A DNA stretch of 64,000 nucleotides. It comes from JAZKAR01 sp040389065. GTDB taxonomy: Bacteria; Pseudomonadota; Gammaproteobacteria; Burkholderiales; Casimicrobiaceae. The notes under the pieces were generated by a model. The model searched no databases, had not been told where the DNA came from, and saw nothing but the letters and a program-made list of their open reading frames with translations. Position numbers and translations under genes: made by a program. Where the stretch lies: assembly GCA_040389065.1 (NCBI GenBank), contig JAZKAR010000014.1:1-64000 (forward strand). Direction: 5' to 3'. This document shows, piece after piece, positions 24,776 to 34,393 of this stretch (position 1 is its first letter; each line of letters starts with the position of its first letter).

Positions 24776-27730
24776 TTAAAAAAGCAAATAATTAATAATA
24801 GTCACTAATGTTCCTATTGGCATTTGTGACCACCCTGGAGGTAACGTATTAGGTGCAGTAGGCGCAGGAGCAGGTGCTAATCCGCCTGAACCTGGTATAA
24901 CAGGTGTGGGCAAAGTTATAGGGCTAGTTGAAGTTGTTGTACTTTTGAGCAAACGGCCAATGTACCAGTTGGTAGTATCGTTATAATAGGTATTAGTGGT
25001 AGTTTTGCTATAACCAGTGTTACTACCGTCAGAGTTCAGCGTACTCGTTATAATGGTTCCAATGTTTCCATAATTATCAACATTCTGGTTTTGAACACGA
25101 GTTCTAGGCAAAGGCCAATTGAAATCGTTTGGTACTGTGTCGATTTGACTTGGATAAATGAAGTACCGATTTCCTGCGTTAACTGTACATGCCGTTCCTG
25201 TTGCTGGATTAATACAACTCCAAGTATTTGTCGTTAAATTGAAGTAGCTCCATCCTGTTCCACCATTGATTCCAATACCATCCATAGAAATCATTCCCAG
25301 GAAAGGAAAATTTAGGTTATAAACAGAACGTCTGTATATACCGGTATCTACATTCTGGCTTTGAATCCAGTTGAAACCAAGAAATCCTCTTCCCTTAGGC
25401 TCAAATCTAGCAGAGTCATAGGCATAGCGAGTTTCACGTTGAACTCCTTTAGGCTCAGTAATTTTAACACTGGTTACAACAGGTATAGCAGGTGATACTG
25501 TTAAAACAGTTGGTGTGCTGGTTAAGGACTTGGAATAACTATTGTAAGGAAGATGAGCAAGAGTATTACCTGTCCATTGGATAGATTTACTTAAGCCATC
25601 TATAATTGAGCTGGGAATATCTTTTGATTGATCTGTTGCAGACCATGTTTCATACGTAGTGTTATTGATTATTTTGATGGTATCTAAGCTACCTGTGGCA
25701 GAAAAATCCCCTAGTATAGATATTCCTTCAATACCAATACTTTCTCCTAAACTTCCATTTGCAAATGCAGTTATGTTGAAAGTACCATCTCCACGAGCAC
25801 TCCATAAATAAGAATTATTATAAGTAGAAGTATATTGATGAACAAAATCAAGCAGATTATTACCGTGATATTCGCCTGATATAAACCATGCTCCTCCTGT
25901 CATTGTAGTTGTCGGATCTACGCCACTTGAAAGTACTCGACGATCGAAAGTTCCATCTCCTTTGGAAATATATACGGATGGTTGCGGCTGTGAATATAGT
26001 TCTGGATGAATCATAATTAAATCTACTAGACCGTCGCCATTTACATCTGATTGAATATAGGCAGAGCTTTTCAGTGACTCGGGCACTATATTTTGCGCTT
26101 TGACTGTAAATGTACCATCTCCTTTTGAGAGCAGACTGTGTATCCCCCCCTGTCCTAAATTATTATTGTAGGACAAGTAAATAAGATCAGCGCGTCCATC
26201 ACCGTTGGCATCCATGACCTTTACGGCAGCATCAATAGGTGCTCCCGCAACACCGTTTTGCTGATACGTAAATGTGCCATCGCCATTTGATATATGCATA
26301 TATAAAGTAGGTTGTAATGGCTCTGTATGCACTAAATCTAATAAACCATCACCGTTAATATCTGCCAATAACCAACCACCTCCCACCGGTGAGTAAAATG
26401 ATGAAATCGTGAATCCTCCTGTACCTGTCGATTTCCAAACATACAATTGTTGCGAACTCGTAACATGTACCATATCCATCAAACCATCGCCATTTACATC
26501 AAGTGTTAACCATTGAACAGAAGAGTCTGTGTATGGATCAACAGGATCAATTGTTTGAGAAAAATTGGTGGCAGAGTAAGTTCCATTAGAATTATTAATT
26601 AATCTGGTGTAATTGCCATTATGATGAAAGTGAATTAGGTCAGACCAACCATCCCCGTTAACGTCCAAAGCTACCCAAACTTTGTCGGTAAGTAAGGCAG
26701 TGTCACCTGTCATCGTATGTGTTTGTACACTAGGTAGTGCTGTAAGGTCAGTAGGATAGCTGAGTGTGGTAGACGGTAAGCAATTTCCAGAAGCAGAACA
26801 TACGCCTATAGATTTAAGGCGTGAACGACCAGTACTGGAACCTGGCTCATAAGAAAGTGAATACGTTAGTACATTAGTACTATTGGTTTGTGTAGTAATA
26901 GCTGTTAGCCGTGCTCGGTTCAGGTAAGCGTAGCCTCCCAGATAACCAGATATTTGATCAGCGCGTGTCAGATCATAGCTAAACATTATGTTATTTGTAG
27001 CAGTTAATCCCGTTGCGGAGTTGCTCGTATAGAGAATACTGGTCGGATAATAACCGCCATTAAATACGCTATTGGTTGTATCTTGCGTATAGCTAACAGT
27101 TAAAGTATTACCTTTACTATCATTTATTTTATTAAGCGCCCATGTACGTACAACTTGAGGGCTTAAACCTGTAACATTGATCTTGCTATCTGTAGTATTA
27201 CCATATTCAAATGTTTGGCCATATTTGTTTTTGACGATAAAATAATTAGGTCCTCCTCCTGGAGCTGCGCCATAAGCTATTATCCTAGATAAATCATCAA
27301 TTTCAGTGCGATATTCAGAACTTGCTGCTCCGTAAGCTCCTGAAACAACCATCAGCCGCTTTCCATCCAGGCAAAAGCGATCGCTAGAGGTGTAATTAAT
27401 ACCTGTTCTACTTGCATCTTGAAACTGTGTTTGGGGGCAGCGAGTAATTGCTGATAGTCCAGAAAGGCTCCAGCCAACTCCTAAAAGACCATTTCCTGAA
27501 CGACTGTTATAGCTTAAAGCTAATTTGGGCTCTATATTTGCAATACCAGGAGGGGTTTGAATTGGAATGGTATAAGTAGCAGCTCCAACTGGCGATACAT
27601 TAAAATTTCCGGGAATGACCATTTGAGCTTGCACGGGTGCAATAAAGTTAAATGACGATAGAGCAAGAATAGCCAAAGGACAGCGTATCCATGAAAAAGA
27701 GAATGGGTGGGTCATAGCACCATACGGCAT
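24776..27730 (-). CDS. SpvB/TcB-like exported protein with FG-GAP repeats
   Basis: 984 residues from ATG 27730, chosen for GGAG ten bases upstream; TTG 27760 and ATG 27715 are alternatives. A signal peptide ends IAPVQAQ. The SpvB-type N-terminal domain follows (GAATYTIPIQTPPGIANIEP, then SYNSRSGNGLLGVGWSLSG). The central region has at least five FG-GAP/VCBS repeats with calcium-type loops (DVNGDGWSDL, DINGDGLLDL, DANGDGRADL). The C-terminal part carries an RHS-type RYAYDSARFEPKGRGFLGF motif and ends with a proline-rich tail. The Rhs gene begins 63 bp downstream. The two probably act as one extracellular shell. Confidence 0.85.
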   Translation of the reverse strand: MPYGAMTHPFSFSWIRCPLAILALSSFNFIAPVQAQMVIPGNFNVSPVGAATYTIPIQTPPGIANIEPKLALSYNSRSGNGLLGVGWSLSGLSAITRCPQTQFQDASRTGINYTSSDRFCLDGKRLMVVSGAYGAASSEYRTEIDDLSRIIAYGAAPGGGPNYFIVKNKYGQTFEYGNTTDSKINVTGLSPQVVRTWALNKINDSKGNTLTVSYTQDTTNSVFNGGYYPTSILYTSNSATGLTATNNIMFSYDLTRADQISGYLGGYAYLNRARLTAITTQTNSTNVLTYSLSYEPGSSTGRSRLKSIGVCSASGNCLPSTTLSYPTDLTALPSVQTHTMTGDTALLTDKVWVALDVNGDGWSDLIHFHHNGNYTRLINNSNGTYSATNFSQTIDPVDPYTDSSVQWLTLDVNGDGLMDMVHVTSSQQLYVWKSTGTGGFTISSFYSPVGGGWLLADINGDGLLDLVHTEPLQPTLYMHISNGDGTFTYQQNGVAGAPIDAAVKVMDANGDGRADLIYLSYNNNLGQGGIHSLLSKGDGTFTVKAQNIVPESLKSSAYIQSDVNGDGLVDLIMIHPELYSQPQPSVYISKGDGTFDRRVLSSGVDPTTTMTGGAWFISGEYHGNNLLDFVHQYTSTYNNSYLWSARGDGTFNITAFANGSLGESIGIEGISILGDFSATGSLDTIKIINNTTYETWSATDQSKDIPSSIIDGLSKSIQWTGNTLAHLPYNSYSKSLTSTPTVLTVSPAIPVVTSVKITEPKGVQRETRYAYDSARFEPKGRGFLGFNWIQSQNVDTGIYRRSVYNLNFPFLGMISMDGIGINGGTGWSYFNLTTNTWSCINPATGTACTVNAGNRYFIYPSQIDTVPNDFNWPLPRTRVQNQNVDNYGNIGTIITSTLNSDGSNTGYSKTTTNTYYNDTTNWYIGRLLKSTTTSTSPITLPTPVIPGSGGLAPAPAPTAPNTLPPGWSQMPIGTLVTIINYLLF

Positions 27731-28240
27731 GAGTGGGGCACTCCAAAGTAGCGTTAACAACGAGCAACTGTCTTTATTTATTTATCAAAAAACTTAATCT
27801 GTAAATGCCGATAGTAAGAAAAGTTTTAAAAATCGGAAGTATTAAGAAATATTCGGTTGTCGTAAATATTTGAAAAGATAATACCTGTTTGCTTTGTCAG
27901 GTGTAAAGCATTATGCTTATAAAAATGCTAATTTTATTAAAGGGATAGGCATATGCATAAAATTGCAACATTAGCTTCTTTATTGCTTGTAGCACTTTTC
28001 GTAACGTCAGTAGCCTTTGCTCAAACCGTTTCAACAGCTATTCCTGATGCTAGTAATCCCAATATGGAGCGCTTTTGTGATCCTAAAAGCAATGCCGAAG
28101 TCATGGCTAAAATCCAAGCCTATGAAAATCAAATTACAGCCTTGAAAGATCCTAAATCTCCAGAAAAAATTGAATTAATGGGGAAAATAGATACTCAAAT
28201 TCATAAGCTAAAATGTAGCTACCGCCCTATTCAAAATTAA
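27700..28240. repeat. Inverted duplication, copy 1 (SpvB start to family A gene)
   Basis: The 5' end of the SpvB-like gene, the divergent promoter region and the family A gene at 27953 are repeated in reverse orientation at 41007-41540. The match includes GTTGCTCGTTGTTAACGCT and CTGTTTGCTTTGTCAGGTG. Identity is high in the intergenic part, indicating recent duplication. Confidence 0.8.
27953..28240 (+). CDS. Small exported protein, family A (copy 3)
   Basis: 95 residues with a clear signal peptide (LLLVALFVTSVAFAQ). The mature part has the family A signature (NPNMERFCDP, then HKLKCSYRPI). GGGATAGG lies before ATG 27953. It is divergent from the SpvB-like gene and 19 bp ahead of the family B gene, so it is probably co-regulated with both. 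It is nearly identical in the N-terminal half to copy 5 at 41007. Confidence 0.75.
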   Translation: MHKIATLASLLLVALFVTSVAFAQTVSTAIPDASNPNMERFCDPKSNAEVMAKIQAYENQITALKDPKSPEKIELMGKIDTQIHKLKCSYRPIQN

Positions 28241-28259
28241 TAATATAAAAGATAGTGTT

Positions 28260-28622
28260 ATGAAAAATTTATTAAAAAGTATTTTTACGCTATTAATGAT
28301 CATGGTTTCCTACCAAACCAATGCTTCTAGCCAATATTCTTCACGTATCACGTCACTTCATACCGTGCAAAATAGTGATGGTTCCAGCCTAACGTATTTT
28401 GCTTTGGATACCAGTAACCCCAGAAGTACGCTTCCAGCATGTACGTCTAACCCGATTTGGGTCATTAATACATCATCAGCAATGTCTGATATAGCAAAAT
28501 CACAAGTAAGTTTATTGTTAATGGCATTTTCTATGGGGCGCCCCATCAATGTAATTGGAATGGGAGTCTGTAATTTTTATCCTGGAATAGAAACAGCTTC
28601 AGACATATGGGTAACAAATTAA
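28260..28622 (+). CDS. Small exported protein, family B (copy 3)
   Basis: 120 residues, with a signal peptide ending QTNASS. The mature part begins QYSSRITSL. Two cysteines lie in LPACTSNPIWVI and GMGVCNF, and the family helix is KSQVSLLLMAFSMGRPINV. It is second gene of the A-B pair. The stop is close to the end of the convergent secretion operon (28638). Confidence 0.7.
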   Translation: MKNLLKSIFTLLMIMVSYQTNASSQYSSRITSLHTVQNSDGSSLTYFALDTSNPRSTLPACTSNPIWVINTSSAMSDIAKSQVSLLLMAFSMGRPINVIGMGVCNFYPGIETASDIWVTN

Positions 28623-28637
28623 GTTAAAAAATATTCT

Positions 28638-29111
28638 TTAATTCAACACTCCAAATTTCCAATCGCGATATTGCTTTCCTCCTTCTAAGTATTTTAATGA
28701 AGGAGGAAAATTTGTCTCTTTAATAATGGGTTGTGTTGATTGGCTATAAATAGCCATGATCCCGCCATCTTTATCTTTAATTACTCCCCAGTCTATATTG
28801 CCTGTCATAGGGTCTCTATATAGACGCCTTAGATGTCTTTTAATTCCAAAAAAACGCCGATCATATAATAATTCACTTAACTCTTTTGGATACACTTTGA
28901 CGCTTCCAGGGCTTGCTTGATAATAACTTTCAATCGCCTTTTTATAGTGCTCTCCTATCCATAATAACTCTGCTTCTTTTTCGTGCTGCCGCTGATGGGC
29001 TAAATCAGGAATGGCTTGTGCGAGCGCTAATCCCATTAATGCTAATACACATAATAAGGCAATATAGGCGATGCCTTTATTTTTAAAAAATCTCAGAGAT
29101 GGGTTTTTCAT
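28638..29111 (-). CDS. Minor pseudopilin-like protein
   Basis: 157 residues. After a short basic leader comes a single hydrophobic helix (GIAYIALLCVLALMGLALAQ) continuing into an amphipathic helix. This is a pseudopilin layout, but without the usual Phe at +1 or Glu at +5. The C-terminal part (YRDPMTGNIDWGVIKDKDGG) resembles globular domains of GspG/GspH-like subunits. It is the last gene of the secretion operon, 9 bp after the previous gene. Probably a tip or accessory subunit of the pseudopilus. Confidence 0.65.
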   Translation of the reverse strand: MKNPSLRFFKNKGIAYIALLCVLALMGLALAQAIPDLAHQRQHEKEAELLWIGEHYKKAIESYYQASPGSVKVYPKELSELLYDRRFFGIKRHLRRLYRDPMTGNIDWGVIKDKDGGIMAIYSQSTQPIIKETNFPPSLKYLEGGKQYRDWKFGVLN

Positions 29112-29120
29112 AGGTAAGCT

Positions 29121-29534
29121 TTAAAAACTATTATAAGGAACGCCAGCTTGATTTTTAGCTGTGCTGCCACTATGAACATCACTGATTCCTTGAGCATTAT
29201 TGTTTGAAGCAGGTGCAATAAATACCCAGGTGTTTTTTTTATCTGTTAATGGGTCTACCGGAATTTGTTTTAGATAGCGTTCTTTCACTAATGTTTCCAA
29301 TGAGTCAGGATATACGCCCTTATCAGACACATAATTTTCTATCGCTTCACGCATGGTTGCGAGTTGCTGCATTAAAACCTGGTCTCGTGCCCGATCGACG
29401 GATTTAAAATATTTGGGACTGACGATACTAACTAGTAATGCCAAAATACTTAAGGTAATCATTAACTCGATTAACGTAAAAGCTTTTATTTTTTTGAATT
29501 GTTTATTTTTACCATTCACGATAAGCAATCCCAT
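29121..29534 (-). CDS. Type II secretion pseudopilin, GspG-like
   Basis: 137 residues. The prepilin motif KAFTLIELMITLSILALLVS has Ala instead of Gly before the cleaved Phe, with Glu at +5. The globular part (GVYPDSLETLVKERYLKQIP, then DPLTDKKNTW) is GspG-like. It overlaps the upstream pseudopilin gene by about 26 bp if ATG 29534 is used; a GTG at 29516 would reduce this to 8 bp. It assembles into the inner-membrane-anchored pseudopilus. Confidence 0.75.
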   Translation of the reverse strand: MGLLIVNGKNKQFKKIKAFTLIELMITLSILALLVSIVSPKYFKSVDRARDQVLMQQLATMREAIENYVSDKGVYPDSLETLVKERYLKQIPVDPLTDKKNTWVFIAPASNNNAQGISDVHSGSTAKNQAGVPYNSF

Positions 29535-29979
29535 TTAAACCAAGTTCTGAGCTTTTTGATTGAATATCGTACACATCTTCACCTGGAGCAGGCGTTTCTG
29601 CAGGAGAAATATAGCTACGCAGTTGCCATGTTTGGTCTGCAGGAAGGTCTGATGATTGTGCAAACGGATCACGAGGGATAAACCGTAAGAAACGACGTGG
29701 AGGCTGATTGGCTGTGGTCTGTATTCCTTCTGCCAGTATTTTTAACGTGGGAGGATAGCCCGATGCAGTAGCCGCTGCAGCGGGTATCTCGCCTTTGTCA
29801 GTAGCTGTTTTCCACTGATCTAAGGCTTTACGAATGCTAAATAATGCATGTCGTAACTCTTGTTCTTTAACACGACGTTGCGACATTTGAGCAACGGGCA
29901 TAACGGCTAAGGCTAATACGCTTAAGAGTGTTAAGGTCGTAAGCATTTCGATAAGACTGAAACCTTTTAAGTGCTTCAT
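29509..29979 (-). CDS. Type II secretion pseudopilin
   Basis: 156 residues. A classical prepilin start MKHLKGFSLIEMLTTLTLLS has Gly before Phe and Glu at +5. The soluble part includes ALFSIRKALDQWKTATDKGE and RFLRFIPRDPFA, similar to GspG/PulG-like minor subunits. It lies 14 bp after the secretin gene. Pseudopilin, inner membrane then pseudopilus. Confidence 0.75.
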   Translation of the reverse strand: MKHLKGFSLIEMLTTLTLLSVLALAVMPVAQMSQRRVKEQELRHALFSIRKALDQWKTATDKGEIPAAAATASGYPPTLKILAEGIQTTANQPPRRFLRFIPRDPFAQSSDLPADQTWQLRSYISPAETPAPGEDVYDIQSKSSELGLNGIAYREW

Positions 29980-29993
29980 GGTTACTACTACGC

Positions 29994-32291
29994 TTATTCA
30001 GCATTAATCGTGAGGGGTTGAGGAAGCTTAGCTTCAGGTACGCGGTCTAAGCCCATTGCGCTTGCACTGATGACCTTAATGGTTAAGGCTCCCTTTTGCA
30101 GAGGGCGTAGTTGTAGGGAAATAACACTATTATCTCCCATCACGGCATCTGATTGACTACGCTGGCTGCTTGTCATGACTCGACCATCTGCAAGGTTTTG
30201 GTAACTAAATAATGTACTGCCATTATCCTGGCTAAAGAAATCACCAGCCTCAGCGCGTTCAATTGCCCATTGCTTTGGATCTAAACTCAATTGGATTGGC
30301 ATTCCTCGAATACCGCCATCGGTTTTTAATTTCAACTGTAGTGTTTGAACCTCTCCTACCTTGAGACTTTTAGGAGGTGTTTGCCAATATAATTCAATGT
30401 TACTGGGCGCACGCTGTGACGTTGCCCCTGTTTTTTTTGCATCATCTTCTGGTTTATAGGTGCCTGCAGGGGATGTTATGGATGGATTCGCATTAGCAGG
30501 TGCATTAGAAGTCCCTGGCGAAGCTTGACGCAGTGGTCGTCTAAAACGCAATTGATTTTGTGTTCCTGACATAATTTCATTTTCACTAATATCTTGTAAA
30601 GGTAGACTCCTTACAATATGCGGGGTAATAGACAGCATAATCTCTGTTTTTTGATTATTGTCTGTTGTGCTACCAAATAAGCGTCCTGCGACAGGTAAGT
30701 CTCCCAGGATAGGGATACGGCTTGCTGAGCTACGCTCCGTGTTACTGATTAAGCCAGCGAGAATTTGCGTTTCTCCATCTTTAATCACAAGCTCAGTTTC
30801 CGCTTTGCGGGTTCCTAATTGATAGGCAATACTGCCATTTTTAGTAGGGATTTGTTGGGCAATACTGCTAACTTCCATATTCAGTTTTAATTGGACGTGC
30901 TGGTCGTTACCAATTTGAATACCATCAATACCAAACTTAATACCCACATCCGTATAGGTAATGTTTTCTGTTACAAAGCCGTTTCCTCCCCCTGAAAACG
31001 TACTGGTCACAGTTGGAATCTTATCGCCAATTAATATAGACGCTTTTCCATGATTTTTAACGCGTAGCTTAGGGCTGGCTAGGGTATTTAAGTCACCCAT
31101 ATCTCGACGGGCATTGAGCGTAATTCCTCCAATGCCAGCTGACCATTGTTTAATATTGGTATGCGCTAAATCACTTAAGGTCATCGTTCCGCTTGCGGGC
31201 AGAATCGGTGATAACGAAAGTTGATTGGGTAATTCAATGCCTAACTGCAATAAGCGTGACCGATTCACTTCAATAATATCGACATCGAGTACGACCTCTG
31301 CTTCAGGCTCATCCAATTGTTGAATCATGGTATCAATCAGCCGGATAGTTTCAATCGGTTCTCTAAAAATAATACGGTTTAATCGTTCATCTACTAACAT
31401 ATCCTTGATACCAAGCATCGTTTTTATGCTGGGTGCTATCGTTTTCACTTCTGCATGAGAAAGGGTATAGGTTTTTAAAATTAACTCTTCATGCTGCCGC
31501 CGCTTTTCATCGGTATTAGGATAGACCGACCAGGTAGTGGCATCTATCGGTTTAGCAATGATTGAACCTGAGCGCATTAACCATTCCATGGTTTCATCAA
31601 TGGGTTGATTTTTGGCATTCAAACTGACTCTCAGATCGCTTTTTACATCACGATCTATATGAAATCGTACTCCTGTATTTCGGCTAATGGCTTCCAGTAC
31701 TGCGCGAATTGGCGCATCCTTAAATTCAACATTTACACGGGTATTTTGCTGTTGAAGGCGTAGAGTTTTTTCATCATCATTCCGTAAGCGTTCTTCTAGA
31801 ATATTTTTAATTTGGCGCAACGGTAACGATTCAGGAATTTCTTTTAATGCAGTGATCGTGAGGTTGAGGGCTTCTTGTGGATTGGTTTCACTGAGTTTCA
31901 GTGCAGTACTTTGATAATCAGCCGCTTTTTGCTCACGTTGTAAGCGATTTTGAATATCAAGAAATCGATTATTAGTAGAATCCCATTTTAAAGCGCGCTC
32001 TACTAATATCTTAGCCTCTTTCCATTGCTGTTTTTCAATATACCTACTTATTTGCTCTGTCCATTTATCAAAGAGACTATTTTTGAGTTTTACAAAACGA
32101 AGTTTGATTTCAGCATCTGCTGGATACGCTTGTGACCCTGCCTCCAAAGTTTGCAATGCTTCCTCGTAGTTGCCTGCTTGCCATAAATCATCACTGGAAG
32201 ACGTGATTTTCCAGGTAGCACATCCTGTTAAATGCGAGCTTAACAGGCCAAGTGCGATCATTTTTATTAATACTGAATGTGAAGTTTTCAT
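29994..32291 (-). CDS. Secretin (GspD/PilQ-like) lipoprotein with C-terminal cohesin-like domain
   Basis: 765 residues. The lipobox LTGC places the lipidated Cys at 24. TPR-like helices fill residues 30-190. A secretin/TonB short domain follows (VEFKDAPIRAVLEAISRNTG), then N-domains, then the secretin gate core (ASPKLRVKNHGKASILIGD, then TELVIKDGETQILAGLI and IPILGDLPVAGRLFG). The last 130 residues form a cohesin-like beta domain (GEVQTLQLKLKTDGGI and onward), seen in atypical type II secretion/pilus secretins. ATG 32291 overlaps the previous stop. It forms the outer-membrane channel of this system. Confidence 0.9.
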   Translation of the reverse strand: MKTSHSVLIKMIALGLLSSHLTGCATWKITSSSDDLWQAGNYEEALQTLEAGSQAYPADAEIKLRFVKLKNSLFDKWTEQISRYIEKQQWKEAKILVERALKWDSTNNRFLDIQNRLQREQKAADYQSTALKLSETNPQEALNLTITALKEIPESLPLRQIKNILEERLRNDDEKTLRLQQQNTRVNVEFKDAPIRAVLEAISRNTGVRFHIDRDVKSDLRVSLNAKNQPIDETMEWLMRSGSIIAKPIDATTWSVYPNTDEKRRQHEELILKTYTLSHAEVKTIAPSIKTMLGIKDMLVDERLNRIIFREPIETIRLIDTMIQQLDEPEAEVVLDVDIIEVNRSRLLQLGIELPNQLSLSPILPASGTMTLSDLAHTNIKQWSAGIGGITLNARRDMGDLNTLASPKLRVKNHGKASILIGDKIPTVTSTFSGGGNGFVTENITYTDVGIKFGIDGIQIGNDQHVQLKLNMEVSSIAQQIPTKNGSIAYQLGTRKAETELVIKDGETQILAGLISNTERSSASRIPILGDLPVAGRLFGSTTDNNQKTEIMLSITPHIVRSLPLQDISENEIMSGTQNQLRFRRPLRQASPGTSNAPANANPSITSPAGTYKPEDDAKKTGATSQRAPSNIELYWQTPPKSLKVGEVQTLQLKLKTDGGIRGMPIQLSLDPKQWAIERAEAGDFFSQDNGSTLFSYQNLADGRVMTSSQRSQSDAVMGDNSVISLQLRPLQKGALTIKVISASAMGLDRVPEAKLPQPLTINAE

Positions 32292-32860
32292 TCGTCTTTA
32301 GTTTTCAAAGCAAGGGTTTGAGGCTCATTCAGAGGGATATAGATTAAAACTGCTTCCGTCTCATTTATTTTTTCTACACGGTAATCGTTTGCAATGACTT
32401 GTCCAGGTACTAACTCATATATTTCGTCATTTTTTTGTACGGCATGCACATTGCCGATTTTTCCTAGGTACTCAAAGGCTAATGGAGGAGCTACTGGTTT
32501 TGGTGGCGGTGGTGGAACAATAACGGGCACAATCATTTTAGGTGTAGGCGCAACAGGCTGAATGATGGTTGGGGAGCGAAATGCATCACTATTCTGTATA
32601 GGAAACGCCTCTCTTAGCTTCCAATCAATAGACGGTATCGCGGTGTGGGAGAGTGAATTTTGTTGTGCGGTTTGCACTTGAGGTGTTGATGGAGCACTAT
32701 GGCTTTTACCTTGGCGTTGTAATTGAATTTTTCCATCTAACGCTTCAGGAATGTCATCTTCAGGGGCACATACATACGCAATCAAAGCGATGATAAATAA
32801 CCCACTCCAAAATAGTTGCTGAGAGGTAAATTTATTTTTGAAAAATAGGCGTAGCTTCAT
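32288..32860 (-). CDS. PilP/GspC-like periplasmic linker
   Basis: 190 residues from ATG 32860, which follows the upstream stop as TAATATG; a longer frame to 32932 is unlikely. There is one N-terminal membrane helix (FWSGLFIIALIAYVC), then a proline-rich linker (PVIVPPPPPKPVAPP), then a small beta domain (FEYLGKIGNVHAVQKNDEIY, then VPGQVIANDYRVEKI). This is the layout of PilP or GspC homology-region proteins. It is predicted to connect the inner-membrane platform to the secretin. Confidence 0.7.
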   Translation of the reverse strand: MKLRLFFKNKFTSQQLFWSGLFIIALIAYVCAPEDDIPEALDGKIQLQRQGKSHSAPSTPQVQTAQQNSLSHTAIPSIDWKLREAFPIQNSDAFRSPTIIQPVAPTPKMIVPVIVPPPPPKPVAPPLAFEYLGKIGNVHAVQKNDEIYELVPGQVIANDYRVEKINETEAVLIYIPLNEPQTLALKTKDE

Positions 32861-32861
32861 A

Positions 32862-33509
32862 TTAAAGCGCCTCAGTCGCACGTTGTATCGATTGTTGATC
32901 TGTGCGTAAGCGCTCATTGATACGATCAACATTTTTGATAGCCTGGCCTGAGACAGGTGTTGAAGGTAGCACTTGGACTTGAGTAGCTTGCTTCAATCTA
33001 CGAGCATACCAATGCAATTTAAGTTTGATGTCCAGCTGTGGCTGCTGAGGTTGTGTGCGTTGTAATGAAAGCGTCTCTAGTGCCATCGTTGGTTGAGCGA
33101 TCATCAGCAACGCTAACCATTTTTTAAATTGTGGATAGGTAGCAGTAAAACCTAGATCAATTCCAAGCTGGTTTAGAGGTGTGGATGATACTGGATGCGT
33201 TTGATAGTGCACTTCAGGTAAAAGAAACCCTGCACTGTTAGCTGCCCCATGCAATTGTTTATGAAGTTCAGACAATTGTTCCACACTCGGAAAACGCTCC
33301 CAATCAAGTTGAACCTTCGTGTAAGCAGGCTTCGTCACGATAACGGGCATGGAGGGATGACGCATTTTTTGCCTTAATTCCTCGAGTTCACGTTGTTGCT
33401 GGGGAATCAGATGGTATTTAACCGTACCCCATACCATGAAGAGCAGGAGCCCTAATAAACCCGGAAGCCCAATTTTTTGTAATGCATGTGGTAGATAAGG
33501 TAATTTCAT
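32862..33509 (-). CDS. PilO/GspM-like inner-membrane protein
   Basis: 215 residues. One membrane helix near the N-terminus (LPGLLGLLLFMVWGTVKYHL) is followed by a coiled-coil (QQQRELEELRQKM) and a ferredoxin-like periplasmic part. Its ATG overlaps the previous stop (ATGA at 33509-33506). Position and topology fit the PilO/GspM platform component. Confidence 0.65.
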   Translation of the reverse strand: MKLPYLPHALQKIGLPGLLGLLLFMVWGTVKYHLIPQQQRELEELRQKMRHPSMPVIVTKPAYTKVQLDWERFPSVEQLSELHKQLHGAANSAGFLLPEVHYQTHPVSSTPLNQLGIDLGFTATYPQFKKWLALLMIAQPTMALETLSLQRTQPQQPQLDIKLKLHWYARRLKQATQVQVLPSTPVSGQAIKNVDRINERLRTDQQSIQRATEAL

Positions 33510-34393
33510 GGATGCCTCCGCTTTGCAGATGACAAACTATGAAGCGTGTTGTGGGTAGCTTGAATTGTTCGCGTTTTTGTTCTAAAAAACTGTTGAGAGG
33601 TTGGCTTTTGAATATTGTTAGGAATTATGCCTGTTTGTAACGGCATGATTTTGGGAGGCCGGCTATTTAACGCCTCGTTACGTTCATTCCAATTTAGGGG
33701 GATATCTAAGGTAAATTGATTCGGTGTTATACCATTCTGGTTTGGCATCCACTTTTCTTCAATCAACTGACTCGCCTCAAGTAACGGCTGTTTAGCGATA
33801 TCTTTTCTCCAGCGCTCTACAGCATCAAGATTTTTAGCCTCTGCTTGTAAAACTAAATGTTGCTTGTTCTCATGTAGATGCAGTGAAAGCAGTGTTATGT
33901 CTGTATTTAAGCTGTTTTCTAGCGTAATGAACAAGATAGCAGGATCATAGGCAAGTTCCTGACCTAACTTTTGCCAGCTTAAGATGCTGGCATTATTTTG
34001 ATACTCTAGAGTATTTTCAGTGAGTTGAACGTTTTTTTTAGGGGATTGCTGCAGAACGATCGTAGTGACTGTTGATTCCACTCCATCATTTTTTTTATGT
34101 ATATCAATCGCCGTATTGATCACAGTTTTTTTCTTAGGGAGACTGGCAGGACTTGCTAAGCTCTTTTCTATACGCAAGCGTAATTGATATAAGCGCCAAG
34201 CTTCAGCTGTTTCGATCGATAGCAAGACTGAAACAATACACAGTAATATCCAACCGCTCCAAGATAATAGTTTAGGATGCTTCCACGCGCCTAATGCTTC
34301 TGTCGGTAACGTTGTTGATGGAAAAAGGCTATCAAGAACCGTTGCATAGGCCTGATGCACTACTAATTTAGATGCTGTGAAGAAAGATTTCAT
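33506..34393 (-). CDS. PilN/GspL-like inner-membrane protein
   Basis: 295 residues from ATG 34393, which has GGAGG eight bases upstream; ATG 34408 lies inside that ribosome site. A single membrane helix (LSWSGWILLCIVSVLLSI) is followed by a periplasmic domain with LENSLNTDITLLSLHLHENK and RWRKDIAKQPLL, as in PilN. It overlaps both neighbouring genes. Assembly platform component. Confidence 0.65.
   Translation of the reverse strand: MKSFFTASKLVVHQAYATVLDSLFPSTTLPTEALGAWKHPKLLSWSGWILLCIVSVLLSIETAEAWRLYQLRLRIEKSLASPASLPKKKTVINTAIDIHKKNDGVESTVTTIVLQQSPKKNVQLTENTLEYQNNASILSWQKLGQELAYDPAILFITLENSLNTDITLLSLHLHENKQHLVLQAEAKNLDAVERWRKDIAKQPLLEASQLIEEKWMPNQNGITPNQFTLDIPLNWNERNEALNSRPPKIMPLQTGIIPNNIQKPTSQQFFRTKTRTIQATHNTLHSLSSAKRRHP

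Noticed and set aside
24558..24779. Plus-strand open frame at the SpvB/Rhs junction
   Set aside because: Antisense to the signal peptide region of the Rhs gene; no coding signature.
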